The notes under the pieces: generated by a model | The model's database searches: none | The model's input: the letters and a program-made list of their open reading frames with translations, nothing else | Told to the model about the DNA's origin: nothing | Translations under genes and position numbers: made by a program | Shown: piece by piece, positions 55,133 through 64,000 of the stretch | Position numbering within the stretch: position 1 is the stretch's first letter | Layout of the letters: every line of letters begins with the position of its first letter | Source: Bradyrhizobium viridifuturi | Lineage (GTDB): Bacteria; Pseudomonadota; Alphaproteobacteria; Rhizobiales; Xanthobacteraceae | Reading direction: 5' to 3' | Assembly (NCBI RefSeq): GCF_001238275.1 | Contig: NZ_LGTB01000004.1 | Coordinates: forward strand, 124,001-188,000 | Length of the DNA stretch: 64,000 bases

Positions 55133-56926
55133 ATGACCAGCCGTGGCGAACCGGGGAAAGCGGCTGGTGATCGATCGAGCGTCCGCGATGTCATGTTGCT
55201 TGACGAGCCGCCGCTGACCGGCGAGCGCGGTCTGCCGGACCGGCGGGCCGTCAGCATCCGCTGGATGGCTGGAACGATTCTGATCGGGACCGCCGCCGTC
55301 GCGCTGCTTGGTGGCGCGCTTCGCGGAACATTTGGCTATCGCGCGCGATTCGCAGCATCGCCGGTCGTCTCACTTGCCCGCTTCACGGGGCAGGTGGTCG
55401 ACGAGGCGCGGCGCGGCGATCGTCTGGATCGCAGGCCCGGCCTACAAGGTGATTCCTCGGCGCTCAAGATCGAGCAGCTGAGCGATGCAGGGGCGGTCCG
55501 CCCATATACCCGCGTGTCAGCGCGGCTCGCGGAGATCGACCCCGAACCACAACCGGACCATCGTCGCGACGTACCGGGAGAGGGTAAGGACGACCAGCGG
55601 GTGGGTGCGCTGCCGGAACTGCCAGCCATCATTCGGACAGGTCCATCACGTCGCGGACTGCCGGGCGGGACCACCGCTTATGCCGCCGATGAAGAGGTGC
55701 CGCGCGTGCCTTCGCCGATTGGTGAGGCCGTCAATGTCACTAGCCTTCCGAAGTCTACTTCATCGTCTCGTCACCATCGGCACGTCGTCATTGCGAGAGC
55801 CGGTGACACGCTGTCCGCCATCCTGCGGGCGTTGACCGCAGCGGCGCAGGATGCGCCGGCGATCCTTGCCGCTTTCCCGTCGCAGGGCGAGACGCTGTCG
55901 GGTGGCGAGAAGATCACGATCGTTGAACAGAACGGAGACGCCGGTTCGCCACGCAGCCACATCGCCAAAGTGTCGATCGAGCGGGCAGACGCCCGTGTTG
56001 CCGCCGTCGGTCGCGCGGATAGCGGGCAATACCAGGCGATCGTGCCGGAGCAGCCCGACGCCGCCGTGGGGAATGAGGGTGTGCTGCGCCAGTCGGTCGG
56101 CACGCACGCCGTGCCTGGCGAAACGCTGCGTGACGGCCTCAACGCGCTTGCGCGCTCCAATCACGTCGACGAGGGAATCGTTGCCGAACTGATGCGGCTG
56201 TGTGGCCGCGATTTCGACCTCGACGGGCCGCTCGGCGACAGCGATGTGGCCGAGATCATCTACGCGCCCAACGATATCGGCCAACCGGAGCTGGTCTTCA
56301 TCGACTTGACGGCGGGTGGCCAGACGCGCCGCTACTATCGCTTCACGGCGCCGGATGACGGCAGCTCCGATTTCTATGATGCGGATGGCCAATCCATCAC
56401 CAAGTTTCTGTTGCGCAAGCCGGTCGTCAGCGGGCGCCTCGGTGACGGCTTCGGCTGGCGCATTCATCCGATCCTTGGCGACCGCCGCTTCCATGAGGGC
56501 GTCGATTTTGCGGCTCCCTATGGGTCGCCGATCGCGGCCGCGGGCGCCGGCGTCGTCGAGACCGAAGGCTATGAACGAGGCTACGGGAAATATGTCCGAG
56601 TGCGTCACGATCGCGGCTACGAGACCACTTATGCCCACATCGCGAGCGTTCCGGCCGGGCTGAAGATCGGAGACCGCGTTCGTCAGGGCGAGACGATTGC
56701 GTATGTCGGATCGACCGGGCTTTCGACCGGACCGCATCTCTATTACGAGGTCCGGATCAATGGCCGCAATGTCGATCCGCTGCGGATGAAATTGTCAGGC
56801 GGCCGGGTGCTGCAAGGGGATCTCCTTGGCGTCTTCGATCGCCAGCGCGACAGCATCGACGAGCTCGCCGCCGCCTCGGCGTTTCCACAGCACCAGCCTG
56901 GCCCCGAACATCGGCCGCCGACCTAG
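55133..56926 (+). CDS. M23-family (LytM-like) peptidoglycan protein with atypical zinc site
   Basis: A 597-residue protein. After a membrane helix at about residues 45-70 comes a long linker, then a domain around residues 220-300 (VVIARAGDTLSAILRAL, like a LysM/OapA region), and a C-terminal M23 domain. The domain has RFHEGVDFAAPYGSPI (His454 and Asp458 as zinc ligands), TTYAHIASV and, at the third ligand position, GPHLYYEVRING: Tyr537 stands where the HLHFE-type motif has a His. The catalytic activity may therefore be altered or lost. Such proteins either cleave the wall or activate amidases. A short divergent gap separates it from the LAB_N gene; it is convergent with the phosphate transporter. 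Confidence 0.87.
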   Translation: MTSRGEPGKAAGDRSSVRDVMLLDEPPLTGERGLPDRRAVSIRWMAGTILIGTAAVALLGGALRGTFGYRARFAASPVVSLARFTGQVVDEARRGDRLDRRPGLQGDSSALKIEQLSDAGAVRPYTRVSARLAEIDPEPQPDHRRDVPGEGKDDQRVGALPELPAIIRTGPSRRGLPGGTTAYAADEEVPRVPSPIGEAVNVTSLPKSTSSSRHHRHVVIARAGDTLSAILRALTAAAQDAPAILAAFPSQGETLSGGEKITIVEQNGDAGSPRSHIAKVSIERADARVAAVGRADSGQYQAIVPEQPDAAVGNEGVLRQSVGTHAVPGETLRDGLNALARSNHVDEGIVAELMRLCGRDFDLDGPLGDSDVAEIIYAPNDIGQPELVFIDLTAGGQTRRYYRFTAPDDGSSDFYDADGQSITKFLLRKPVVSGRLGDGFGWRIHPILGDRRFHEGVDFAAPYGSPIAAAGAGVVETEGYERGYGKYVRVRHDRGYETTYAHIASVPAGLKIGDRVRQGETIAYVGSTGLSTGPHLYYEVRINGRNVDPLRMKLSGGRVLQGDLLGVFDRQRDSIDELAAASAFPQHQPGPEHRPPT

Positions 56927-56944
56927 TCGGGAAGGCATGTCGGA

Positions 56945-58626
56945 TCAGAGTCGCCCGGGCGCCGGGAGTTCGGCTGCTTCCGCCGCATTCTCGCGATCGA
57001 CCGCGGTCTCGCCGGCGGCATCGAGCACTGGATAGCGACCGAGCAGATATGCGAATGGACGCGGCGTAGGTCGCGCAGCACGTCGAGATGCAGCGACGTG
57101 GTCTCGATGGTCTCGGGCCGGCCCTCGCGCAGCCGCTCCAGATGGCGTTCGACGGCGGCGAGTTCCGCAGCGCGCAGCGCCGCCTTCTCGGTGAGCAGCT
57201 TGCGCGCCTCGTTCGCATCGCCCGACATGAACACGCCGAACGCGATCCGCAGCGAATCGATCGTGCGCTTGTGGAATGCCGACAATTCCTCGGCGCCCTC
57301 GGCCGAGAACTGCAGGCGATGCTTGATCTTCTTGGTCGCGAGCTCGCTCAGGTTCTTGTCGACGATGTCGCCGATGTGCTCGAGGTTGATCGCGAACGCG
57401 ACGATCTCCATGGCGCGGTGACCTTCGCGCTCATCCAGGCTGCCGCGGGTGAGCTTCGTGACGTAGAGCTTGATCGCCTCGTTGAGCCGGTCGACGGTGT
57501 TGTCCATCTTCGACACCTGGTCGACCAGGGCGCGATCGTTGGTCAGCATCGCCGCCATCACCTTGCGCAACATCGCCTCGGTGTGGTCACCCATGTGCAG
57601 CACCTCGCGCGCGGCATCGGCCAGCGCGAGCGAGGGCGTCTCCAGTGCGCTCTCGTCGAGATAGCGCGGCCGAGACGGATCGGTCTCCTGTGCCCGCTTC
57701 GGCAGCAGCCGCTCGAGCAGCCGCGCCATGTGGTCGAGCACGCCGATGAACAGAAGCGCGGTCGCAACGTTGAAGGCAATGTGGAACAGCGCGGTCGCCT
57801 TGGCGAGATCGGGCTGCCAGGCGCTGATGGTCTCGGTGATCGGGCGCAGGAACGGCGCCACCAGCAGGATGCCGACGACACGATTGACGAGGTTGCCGAC
57901 CGGCAGCCGGTAGCTCGCCGGATTGTCACGCCGTGCGCCTTCCATCAACGGGTTGATGGCGCTGCCGAGGTTGGCGCCGAGCACGAGCGCGAACGCGGCA
58001 TAGGGAGAGATGAATTGGGAATAGGCCAGCGACATCACCAGCAGCACGCTGGCGACGCTGGAATGGACCAGCCAGGTCACACCAGCGCCGATCACGATGC
58101 AAAGCACGGGATCGCCGGTGATCGCGTTCAGGAATACGCGCACGCCCGGGGCATTCTCGGCCGGCGCCATCGTATCGAGCAGGATATGCAGCGCCAGCAG
58201 CATCAGGCCAAGGCCGATCGAGACCCGGCCGAGGTCCTTGATCCGGGAGCGCGGCCCGCTGCGGAATGCGACGAGGCCGACGATGAACAGCACCGGCGCC
58301 ACCGCTGCGACGTTGAACGACAGCACCTGCACGATCAGCGTGGTGCCGATATTGGCGCCGAGCATGATCGCAAGCGCCGGCACCAGGCTGACGATCTCCT
58401 CGGCGGCGAAGGAACTGGTGATCAGGGCGGTCGCGGTCGAGCTCTGGAGCAGGGCGGTCAGGCCGAGGCCGGCGCCGAGGGCGGTGAACCGGTTGCGCAG
58501 CGCTCTCGCCAGCAACAGCCGCAAATCGGGCCCGAAGGCCCGCAGGATCCCGCTATGGACCATGTGCAGGCCCCACAGCAGGAGAGCGACGCCCCCCATC
58601 AGATCAAGCAGAACAAGACTTCCCAT
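56945..58626 (-). CDS. Na+/phosphate cotransporter (NptA/YjbB-like) with PhoU-like C-terminus, end shifted by a one-base frameshift
   Basis: A 560-residue protein of the Na/Pi-cotransporter family. The first part has duplicated membrane domains with QSSTATALI and VHSSVASVLLVMSL motifs, the hallmark paired repeats of the family; the last 230 residues are PhoU-like helices (ADAAREVLHMGDHTEAMLRKVMAAM, AFAINLEHIGDIV). After HSHICSV the continuous frame leads to a Ser/Pro/Arg tail ending at 56923. The next frame gives AYPVLDAAGETAVDRENAAEAAELPAPGRL with a stop at 56945-56947, a better end; one base is missing near 57034-57037. The ATG at 58626 (MGSLVLLD) is used. The core is unaffected by the shift. 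Confidence 0.88.
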
Positions 58627-58962
58627 ACGTCCTGGATATCCCGGCAAATTCGAGTCGAAGGGGTCACGCTATAGGGCCAATTGACCCGCGATCAACCCCT
58701 TTGTTCCCGCTGGAACCGAAGAGCGAAGCAAGAGGTTGCAACGAAGAAGCCTGCCAATTGTGGCGGCTTGCTTCCGGGGCCGGGACTGGCCCAACCCGCG
58801 GACGGGTCCCCTGGCCCCAGATCGGACGGCGACCGGTCGAGCCCGGTAAACGAATCCTAGAGATGACCGTTCAATTGCGATGGGATCCGCTAGGCAGTTC
58901 CCAATCTTTCCCCGTTATGACGGTAGAAACGAGAAGCTGTCCAGCAAGGCTTGGGGATCAGG
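58627..58962. other. 336-bp intergenic region between divergent genes
   Basis: No gene, repeat or RNA is recognised. It should contain the promoters of the phosphate cotransporter (minus strand) and the PilZ gene (plus strand). No clear Pho-box type direct repeat could be picked out by eye. Confidence 0.3.
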
Positions 58963-59208
58963 ATGTTTGTCAATCGCCGCAAGAGCGAACGCCGTGAGTG
59001 CCGGAGCGTCGCGAAAATTCAATTGGGCACAGGGTCGTTGCCGCGCGACTGCATGATCACCGACATCTCGGCCGGCGGCGTCAAGGTGATCGCTGAATAT
59101 CTGGAGATACCGCCGGAATTCACCATCATCCTTTCGAGCGGCAGCCCGCGCCAGTGCCGTCTGGCCTGGCGGATCGGGCACGAATTCGGCGCCCAGTTCG
59201 TGGACTGA
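58963..59208 (+). CDS. PilZ domain protein
   Basis: An 81-residue single-domain protein. The N-terminus MFVNRRKSERRECRSVAKI carries the RxxxR (RKSERR) c-di-GMP-binding motif and DISAGGVKV matches the [DN]xSxxG part of PilZ. The domain probably binds cyclic di-GMP and may connect to the nearby pilus genes. GGGGATCAGG precedes the ATG at 58963. It is the only c-di-GMP signature in the window. Confidence 0.85.
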   Translation: MFVNRRKSERRECRSVAKIQLGTGSLPRDCMITDISAGGVKVIAEYLEIPPEFTIILSSGSPRQCRLAWRIGHEFGAQFVD

Positions 59209-59348
59209 CTCCGCCACCAGGGCTGATGCCCGCCAAGGCGGGCAGTCGCGCTTCTGGGCCGGATGACGGCGAGATGATGGCATCCTTAACCGGAACTTAG
59301 GGTTAAGCTGTGAGCATCCCGGAACCTTCGCTGTTCCGAGTCTCGTTG

Positions 59349-60173
59349 ATGTCTGAGAAACTAACCCGACCTTCCGGCCGCATGCATCGTCTTGCCGGCT
59401 CGGTATCCGCCGTGATCCTGCTGATCGGCCTGTCCGCCTGTCAGACCTCGGGTCCGTCCGACATCACTGGGTCACTGGGCGATACCGCTGAGGCCACGCC
59501 GGCTCCCGCGGACCCCCGGCGCGACATCGTGACCTATCACGAGCGCGTCCGTGCCAATCCCAAGGACACTGACGCCGCGCTGAAATATGCCCGGGCGCTC
59601 CGCGCCACCGGCCAGCGCGCGCAGGCCGTCGCCGTCATGGAGCAGGCGGTGCTGGCGCAGCCCAGCAACAAGGCGCTGCTCGCCGGCTACGGACGGGCGC
59701 TCGCCGACAACGGCAACTTCCAACAGGCATTCGACGTGCTCGGGCGCGCCCACACGCCGGAAGACCCGGACTGGCGCATCCTGTCGGCGCAGGGCGCCGT
59801 GCTCGACCAGCTCGAGCGCCACGAGGAGGCCCGCCAATATTATGCGAGCGCCCTCAAGATCGTGCCCGAGGATGCCTCGGTGCTCTCCAATCTCGGCCTG
59901 TCCTACCTGCTGTCGAAGGACCTGCCGAAGGCCGAGGAGACGCTGCGCCGTGCCCGGGAGCGCGCCCCCGACGACATGCGGGTACGCACCAATCTCGCTG
60001 TCGTGGTCGGTCTGGAAGGCCGCCAGTCCGAGGCGGAAACCATCATGAAGGCCGATCTGCCGCCGGAGCAGGGCTCAGCCAATGTCGCGGTGTTGAAGCG
60101 GCTCCTGGCGCGCAGGGACGCGAGCCGCAGCGAGCCGGACAAGATCCCGGTCGCGGCCAGCCGTCGCGACTAG
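59349..60173 (+). CDS. TadD-like tetratricopeptide lipoprotein (pilus assembly)
   Basis: A 274-residue lipoprotein: signal MSEKLTRPSGRMHRLAGSVSA through LIGLSAC (lipobox Cys), then a flexible stretch and at least five TPR units (DTDAALKYARALRATGQRAQAV, PSNKALLAGYGRALADNGN, EDASVLSNLGLSYLL and further). This matches TadD, the outer-membrane lipoprotein that helps the CpaC secretin in Tad pili. It sits on the opposite strand, tail-to-tail with cpaE (24 bp apart). The ATG at 59349 is chosen; a GTG at 59310 and an ATG at 59382 are alternatives. Confidence 0.8.
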   Translation: MSEKLTRPSGRMHRLAGSVSAVILLIGLSACQTSGPSDITGSLGDTAEATPAPADPRRDIVTYHERVRANPKDTDAALKYARALRATGQRAQAVAVMEQAVLAQPSNKALLAGYGRALADNGNFQQAFDVLGRAHTPEDPDWRILSAQGAVLDQLERHEEARQYYASALKIVPEDASVLSNLGLSYLLSKDLPKAEETLRRARERAPDDMRVRTNLAVVVGLEGRQSEAETIMKADLPPEQGSANVAVLKRLLARRDASRSEPDKIPVAASRRD

Positions 60174-60197
60174 GCCGTTCAGCGCCCTGGATTGAAG

Positions 60198-61466
60198 CTA
60201 GCCCGCAGCGCGGCGTCCATCGCCGCGGCGCGACTGCAGCTTCTTGAGGATCGGCGACAGGAACGATTCGCGGGTCTCGGCGAGATCGGGGCGGCCGGTC
60301 AGGCGCTGCGCGATCTGCAGGAAGGTCCTGGTGGTGCGGTGACGCGCGGAGACTTCCGCGATCATCTGGCCGTTGTTGGCGGCTTCACCGAACAGCCTGC
60401 AATCGAACGGGATGGTCGCGATCGGCTGGCTCTCGATCGTCTTGGCGAAGTCCTTGACCTCGATCTCGGGCCGCTTCGACATGCCGACCTGGTTCAGGCA
60501 GTAGAGCGGCGGCCGGTCGTTCGGACGCGCGGCCTTGAGCAGGTTCATCATGTTCTTGGTATTGCGCATGTTGGCGAGGTCGGGCTCGGCGACGATCAGG
60601 ATGTCGTCGGCGCCGACCAGCACGCGCTTGGTCCATGCGGTCCATTGATGCGGGACGTCGAGCACGATGCAGGATGTGGTCATGCGCATCGTATCGAAGA
60701 TCGCGTCGAAGGCTTCCGCGCCGAAATCGTAGACCTGATCGAGGGTGGCCGGGGCCGCCAGCAGGCTGAGATGGTCGCCGCATTTTGCAAGCAGGCGTTC
60801 CATGAAGGCGCTGTCCGGACGTTCCGGCGCGAACACCGCGTTGGCGATGCCCTGTGTCGGATCCTGGTTGTAGTCGAGCCCGGCGGTGCCGAAGGCGAGG
60901 TCGAGATCGACGACGACCGAATCCAGACCGAGATCGCGCGCGATGGTCCAGGCGACATTATGGGCAATGGTCGAGGCGCCGACGCCGCCCTTGGCGCCCG
61001 CGACCGCGATCAGGCGGCCGACCGATACCGCTTCGGAGGACGAGAACAGGCCGCAGATCGAGCGCACGATGTCGAGCACCTTGACCGGCCCGATCACGTA
61101 GTCGTTGACGCCGCGCCGGACCAGCTCGCGATACGGCGCGGTCTCGCCGGGCGCGCCGAGCACGACGACGCGGGTGCCGGGATCGCAGACCGTCGCGAGC
61201 TCGTCGAGCGCGGCGAGCAAATCGGTGTCAGGCTCGGTCTCCAGCATGATGACATTGGGCGTCGGCGCCTTGTGATAGGCATCGATGGCAGCGGCGATGC
61301 CGCCCATGTGGACGGAGAGGTGAGCCTTGGCAAGCCGGCGGTCGTCAGCGGCAGCGCGCGCCGTGGCGGCGGTCGCGACGCTGGCGCAGAACGCCTGCAC
61401 GGAAATCCGCGGTGCCGGCGCGATGTGGTCGTTGGAGTGCTGTGGCTCGTCCTGTTGTTCGGTCAT
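60198..61466 (-). CDS. cpaE: CpaE/TadZ-like pilus assembly ATPase-family protein
   Basis: A 422-residue protein with a receiver-like N-terminal domain (about residues 60-140) that lacks a clear phospho-acceptor, followed by a MinD/ParA-type ATPase with the deviant Walker A KGGVGAST at residues 159-166 (IAVAGAKGGVGASTIAHNVAW). CpaE/TadZ places the Tad pilus machinery at the cell pole. Its start overlaps the cpaD stop by four bases (61463-61466). The ATPase motor gene cpaF that usually follows is not present; tadD is instead convergent. Confidence 0.9.
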   Translation of the reverse strand: MTEQQDEPQHSNDHIAPAPRISVQAFCASVATAATARAAADDRRLAKAHLSVHMGGIAAAIDAYHKAPTPNVIMLETEPDTDLLAALDELATVCDPGTRVVVLGAPGETAPYRELVRRGVNDYVIGPVKVLDIVRSICGLFSSSEAVSVGRLIAVAGAKGGVGASTIAHNVAWTIARDLGLDSVVVDLDLAFGTAGLDYNQDPTQGIANAVFAPERPDSAFMERLLAKCGDHLSLLAAPATLDQVYDFGAEAFDAIFDTMRMTTSCIVLDVPHQWTAWTKRVLVGADDILIVAEPDLANMRNTKNMMNLLKAARPNDRPPLYCLNQVGMSKRPEIEVKDFAKTIESQPIATIPFDCRLFGEAANNGQMIAEVSARHRTTRTFLQIAQRLTGRPDLAETRESFLSPILKKLQSRRGDGRRAAG

Positions 61467-62203
61467 TTCGCGGCGTCGCTCAGCTTGGCTCTATCGGCTT
61501 CTGGATAGGTGGTCGCGGTCGTCTCACCTTTGCTGTATTTCTGGAACGCGATCGACCGGCGCGGGGTGTAGGATGCGGTCTCGGTCCGCGGCTGTTCGAG
61601 GTCGGACGGATTGGCAACCATCGCGGCGAGGTTGCGCTGGGTGGCACAGCCGAAATTGTCCCACTGCTTGTTCTCGTTGTAAGCCGGATTGTAGATCGAG
61701 GGACCAAGGTCGGCCGGCCACGTGCCGCAGGGCCCGGCGACCGCGGCCATCTTCGGATAGCTGAGGCGGATGGTCGGCAGCGCGCGCGGATCGTCGAGGC
61801 GATAGGAGCGCCTGGTGATGGCATGGGCGGGCACGCCCATCGACGCCAGGACGCCGTGGATTTCCTGGTACACCGCCTGGGCGGAGCGCGCGTTCGCGGT
61901 GTCGGCGGGCACGTCGACCGCGATCGCGCCGGTGCCTTCGCGGCGCCAGCTGCGGGCGAGCCCCATGACGTCATCGCGCTGGGTCTCGGTGAGATTGCCG
62001 CGGGCGCGGCCCACGAACACGACGATCGATTGTTCGCCTTCGGTGATCGCGATCGGATGCCGCTGCCGGTAGTCGTCGGGCACGGTGCCGGTAACGACAT
62101 CGCCCGTCAGATTGCAGCCGCCGAGCGCGATCGCCGTGGTGACGAGCGCGCCGAACAGCGACAACGTTCTCGCGTGACCTGCTTGTGTGTTGCGTGTCAT
62201 CAT
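61463..62203 (-). CDS. cpaD: CpaD pilus assembly lipoprotein
   Basis: A 246-residue outer-membrane lipoprotein of the Tad system. The signal peptide MMTRNTQAGHARTL... ends at LGGC. Family motifs follow: DDYRQRHPIAI, SIVVFVGRARGNL, DPRALPTIRLSYPKM, FGCATQRNLAAMVANPSDLEQPR. The start is the first of two adjacent ATGs, after a GGGGGATCC stretch. It is placed 30 bp downstream of cpaC and overlaps cpaE by four bases. Confidence 0.92.
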   Translation of the reverse strand: MMTRNTQAGHARTLSLFGALVTTAIALGGCNLTGDVVTGTVPDDYRQRHPIAITEGEQSIVVFVGRARGNLTETQRDDVMGLARSWRREGTGAIAVDVPADTANARSAQAVYQEIHGVLASMGVPAHAITRRSYRLDDPRALPTIRLSYPKMAAVAGPCGTWPADLGPSIYNPAYNENKQWDNFGCATQRNLAAMVANPSDLEQPRTETASYTPRRSIAFQKYSKGETTATTYPEADRAKLSDAAK

Positions 62204-62233
62204 AGGATCCCCCAACCCCTTCAGGTCCGCGCC

Positions 62234-63699
62234 TCAGTCGATGATGAAGCCGAAATTGACCGGCGTGGCGCCGATCGGCTCGGCACGGGCGGCAACGCCG
62301 TAGATGCGATTGACGCGCGCCAGCAGCGCGACTGCGCGTCGGAGGCCGGGGCGAAGCCGTCATCGGGTCGTGACAATTCCTTCTGCGCAACGGCGCGCAC
62401 CACATAGGGCGTCACGATGACCATGAGCTCGGTCTCGTTGTTAACGAAGTCCTGGCTCCTGAACAGCTGTCCGAGGACCGGGATCTGATCGACGCCGGGC
62501 ATGCCGTTGATGGCCTGCTTGGTCTGCTCCTGGATCAGGCCGGCCATCGCGACCGAGCCGCCGGAGGGCACTTCCAGCGTGGTGTCGGCGCGGCGGGTCT
62601 TGATCGAGGGAATGGTCGTGCCGCCCTGGCCGCCGGTGAGCGCGTTGTCCATCGAGACTTCGGACACCTCGGTCATCACCTTCAGGCTGATGCGTCCCTC
62701 GGACAACACCACCGGGGTGAAGTTGAGCGAGATGCCGAACTTCTTGAAGCTGACGGTCTGGACGCAATTGCCGATCGTACCCGTGCTCGAGGTCTGGCAG
62801 GTCACGCCGGTCGGAATTGGAAACTCGCCGCCCGAGACGAAGGTCGCGGACTCGCCGGAGATCGCCGTGAGGTTCGGCTCGGCCAGCGTCTTGACCACGC
62901 CCGCGCTCTCCATCGCCCGCAGCGTCGCGGTGACGGTCGGCACACCGAGCTTGTTCAGCGCCGCGCCGGTCAGCACGTTGCTGGTGAGCGGCCCGTTGTT
63001 GGCGGTGAAGGGGTTGGCGTTGTTGAAGACCACCGCGGCGGTGCCGTAGTTCATGTTGGCGGTGAGGTCGACGCCGAGCTGCTTGACGACGTCCCGGCGC
63101 ACCTCGGCGACGGTGACCTTCAGCATCACCTGGTCGCGGCCGCGCACCACGATGGAGTTGACGACCTTGTCGGGGCCGCCGACGAGCTTGGCGGCGATAT
63201 CGCCGGCCTGCTGGGCCTCGACCGGGCTTGCTACCGTGCCGGTCAGCACCACGCTCTCGCCGACGCCCTCGATCTGCACGCCCGGCAGCATCTGTTTCAG
63301 CGCGGCGCGCATGCCGTTGAGGTCGCGCTTGATCGCGATGTCGTAGGAGGCGACCTGGTTGCCGTCGGCGTCGAAGAACACCACGTTGGTCTGGCCGACC
63401 GCCGAGCCGATGATGTAAGCCCGCTGGGCCGAGCGGATCACGGCGTTGGCGATCTTGGGATCGGCGACCAGAACGTCCTTGGCCTCGCGCGGCAGGTCGA
63501 CCACCACCGACTTGCCGACGCCGAGCGAAACGAACCGCGTCTTGGCGGCAATGCTGCTCGTCACCGCGACATCCGCATTCTTGTCCGGATCGGTCGCGCT
63601 GGCGAGGGCAGGGATCAGCATCACGGCGGTGACCGCCGAGATCGACAGCGAACGGACCAGCGTGGTCCGCATCGCCAGTTGTTTTGCAGCCGTTGTCAT
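62234..63699 (-). CDS. cpaC: CpaC/RcpA secretin of the Tad pilus, C-terminus shifted by a one-base frameshift
   Basis: A secretin forming the outer-membrane pore for Flp pili. A signal peptide (LSISAVTAVMLIPALASA) is followed by the N0-like domain (KIANAVIRSAQRAYIIGSAVGQTNVVFFDADG), a BON-like region (GVQIEGVGESVVLTGTV) and the secretin core (VFVSGGEFPIPTG... IPVLGQLFRSQDF, VIVTPYVVRAV). The last 30 residues of the continuous frame are out of register. The adjacent frame encodes ALLARVNRIYGVAARAEPIGATPVNFGFIID and stops at 62234-62236; one base is missing near 62329-62330. Corrected length about 488 residues. It lies 13 bp downstream of cpaB. Confidence 0.93.
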
Positions 63700-63712
63700 A
63701 TCGAAGCCCCCA

Positions 63713-64000
63713 TCACTTCTGTGTCGTCTGAGAGCTCGGGATGCCGAAGCGCACCACCCTGATGCTCTCGCCCCGCTTCGGGGCGTGATCGCTGGTCTCG
63801 TCGGTCTTCTCGTTGACGTCGGCGATGCTGCGCAACGCCAGCGCCAGCGTGCCGCTCTGCCGCGCGCGCGCGAGCGTCTCGGCCTGTTCAGGCTTGAGCT
63901 CGAGGGTCACGGTCTTGCCGACGAGGGAGTTGTTGCCGTCCTTTTCCTTCGGCGCCTGGTCGATCGCCAGCACGCGGACGTTGGACAGCAGGATTTCGGT
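63713..64000 (-). CDS. cpaB: CpaB/RcpC pilus assembly protein (partial, cut by the window edge)
   Basis: The C-terminal 95 residues of a protein that continues past position 64000. The visible part has TEILLSNVRVLAID, a Val/Thr-rich beta strand (VGKTVTLELKPEQAETLARARQSGTLALALRS) and a basic end (RVVRFGIPSSQTTQK), which is the RcpC/CpaB domain. The position directly upstream of cpaC in the Tad operon supports this. The start is outside the window. Confidence 0.85.
   Translation of the reverse strand, partial: TEILLSNVRVLAIDQAPKEKDGNNSLVGKTVTLELKPEQAETLARARQSGTLALALRSIADVNEKTDETSDHAPKRGESIRVVRFGIPSSQTTQK

Overview
The window reads as chromosomal DNA of a high-GC alphaproteobacterium of the Bradyrhizobium/Rhodopseudomonas type (Hyphomicrobiales, family Nitrobacteraceae). 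The evidence is the housekeeping order tpiA-secG-pyrG-kdsA-eno-ftsB-pdhA-pdhB-pdhC-lpdA, lipoyl domains on both PDH E1-beta and E2, and intergenic palindromic repeats of the kind scattered through bradyrhizobial genomes. No 16S rRNA gene is present, so the genus is an inference. No IS element, prophage, integrase or CRISPR array was found.

Layout. 0-9.4 kb: periplasmic foldase PpiD, tpiA, an XRE/cupin regulator with a GNAT acetyltransferase, secG, pyrG, and an OmpR/EnvZ-type two-component pair followed by a phospholipid N-methyltransferase-like gene. 9.5-18.3 kb: a NIPSNAP protein, an exported PAAR-like protein, kdsA, an MFS carrier, queF, eno, an MDR oxidoreductase, ddl, an FMN reductase and ftsB. 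18.4-24.4 kb: one pyruvate dehydrogenase operon that also carries a DUF5076 gene and two small membrane-protein genes. 24.6-34 kb: threonine synthase, an orphan TctC/Bug binding protein, a soluble lytic transglycosylase, an SMP-30 lactonase and a complete TRAP transporter (dctPQM). 34-43 kb is the most accessory-looking part: many small hypothetical proteins (a methionine-rich MXKDX peptide, a Cys-rich lipoprotein, a zinc-ribbon protein, DUF992, small membrane proteins), dgoK-dgoA and a GT87-type glycosyltransferase, ending at tRNA-Arg(TCT). 43.7-58.6 kb is an envelope region: alpha-2-macroglobulin with pbpC, a four-gene GT39/PAP2/GT2/LAB_N cassette that looks like lipid A dephosphorylation and glycosylation, an M23-family protein and a Na+/phosphate cotransporter. 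58.9-64 kb: a PilZ protein, TadD, and the Tad/Flp pilus genes cpaE-cpaD-cpaC-cpaB, cut by the right edge.

The most striking structural pattern is that seven genes each lack exactly one base, and each loss can be explained as a G/C doublet shortened by one: the GNAT gene, the response regulator, pdhC, tctC, the DUF6481-like gene, the phosphate cotransporter and cpaC. In each case the protein continues in the adjacent frame to a sensible C- or N-terminus. Because pdhC and cpaC are among them, indel errors in the assembly are a better explanation than seven independent pseudogenes. The most interesting biology candidates are the lipid A cassette, the two membrane ORFs inside the PDH operon, the methionine-rich periplasmic peptide, the exported PAAR-like protein, and an M23 protein with Tyr in place of a zinc-ligand His. 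I did not find a clearly new defence or mobile system.
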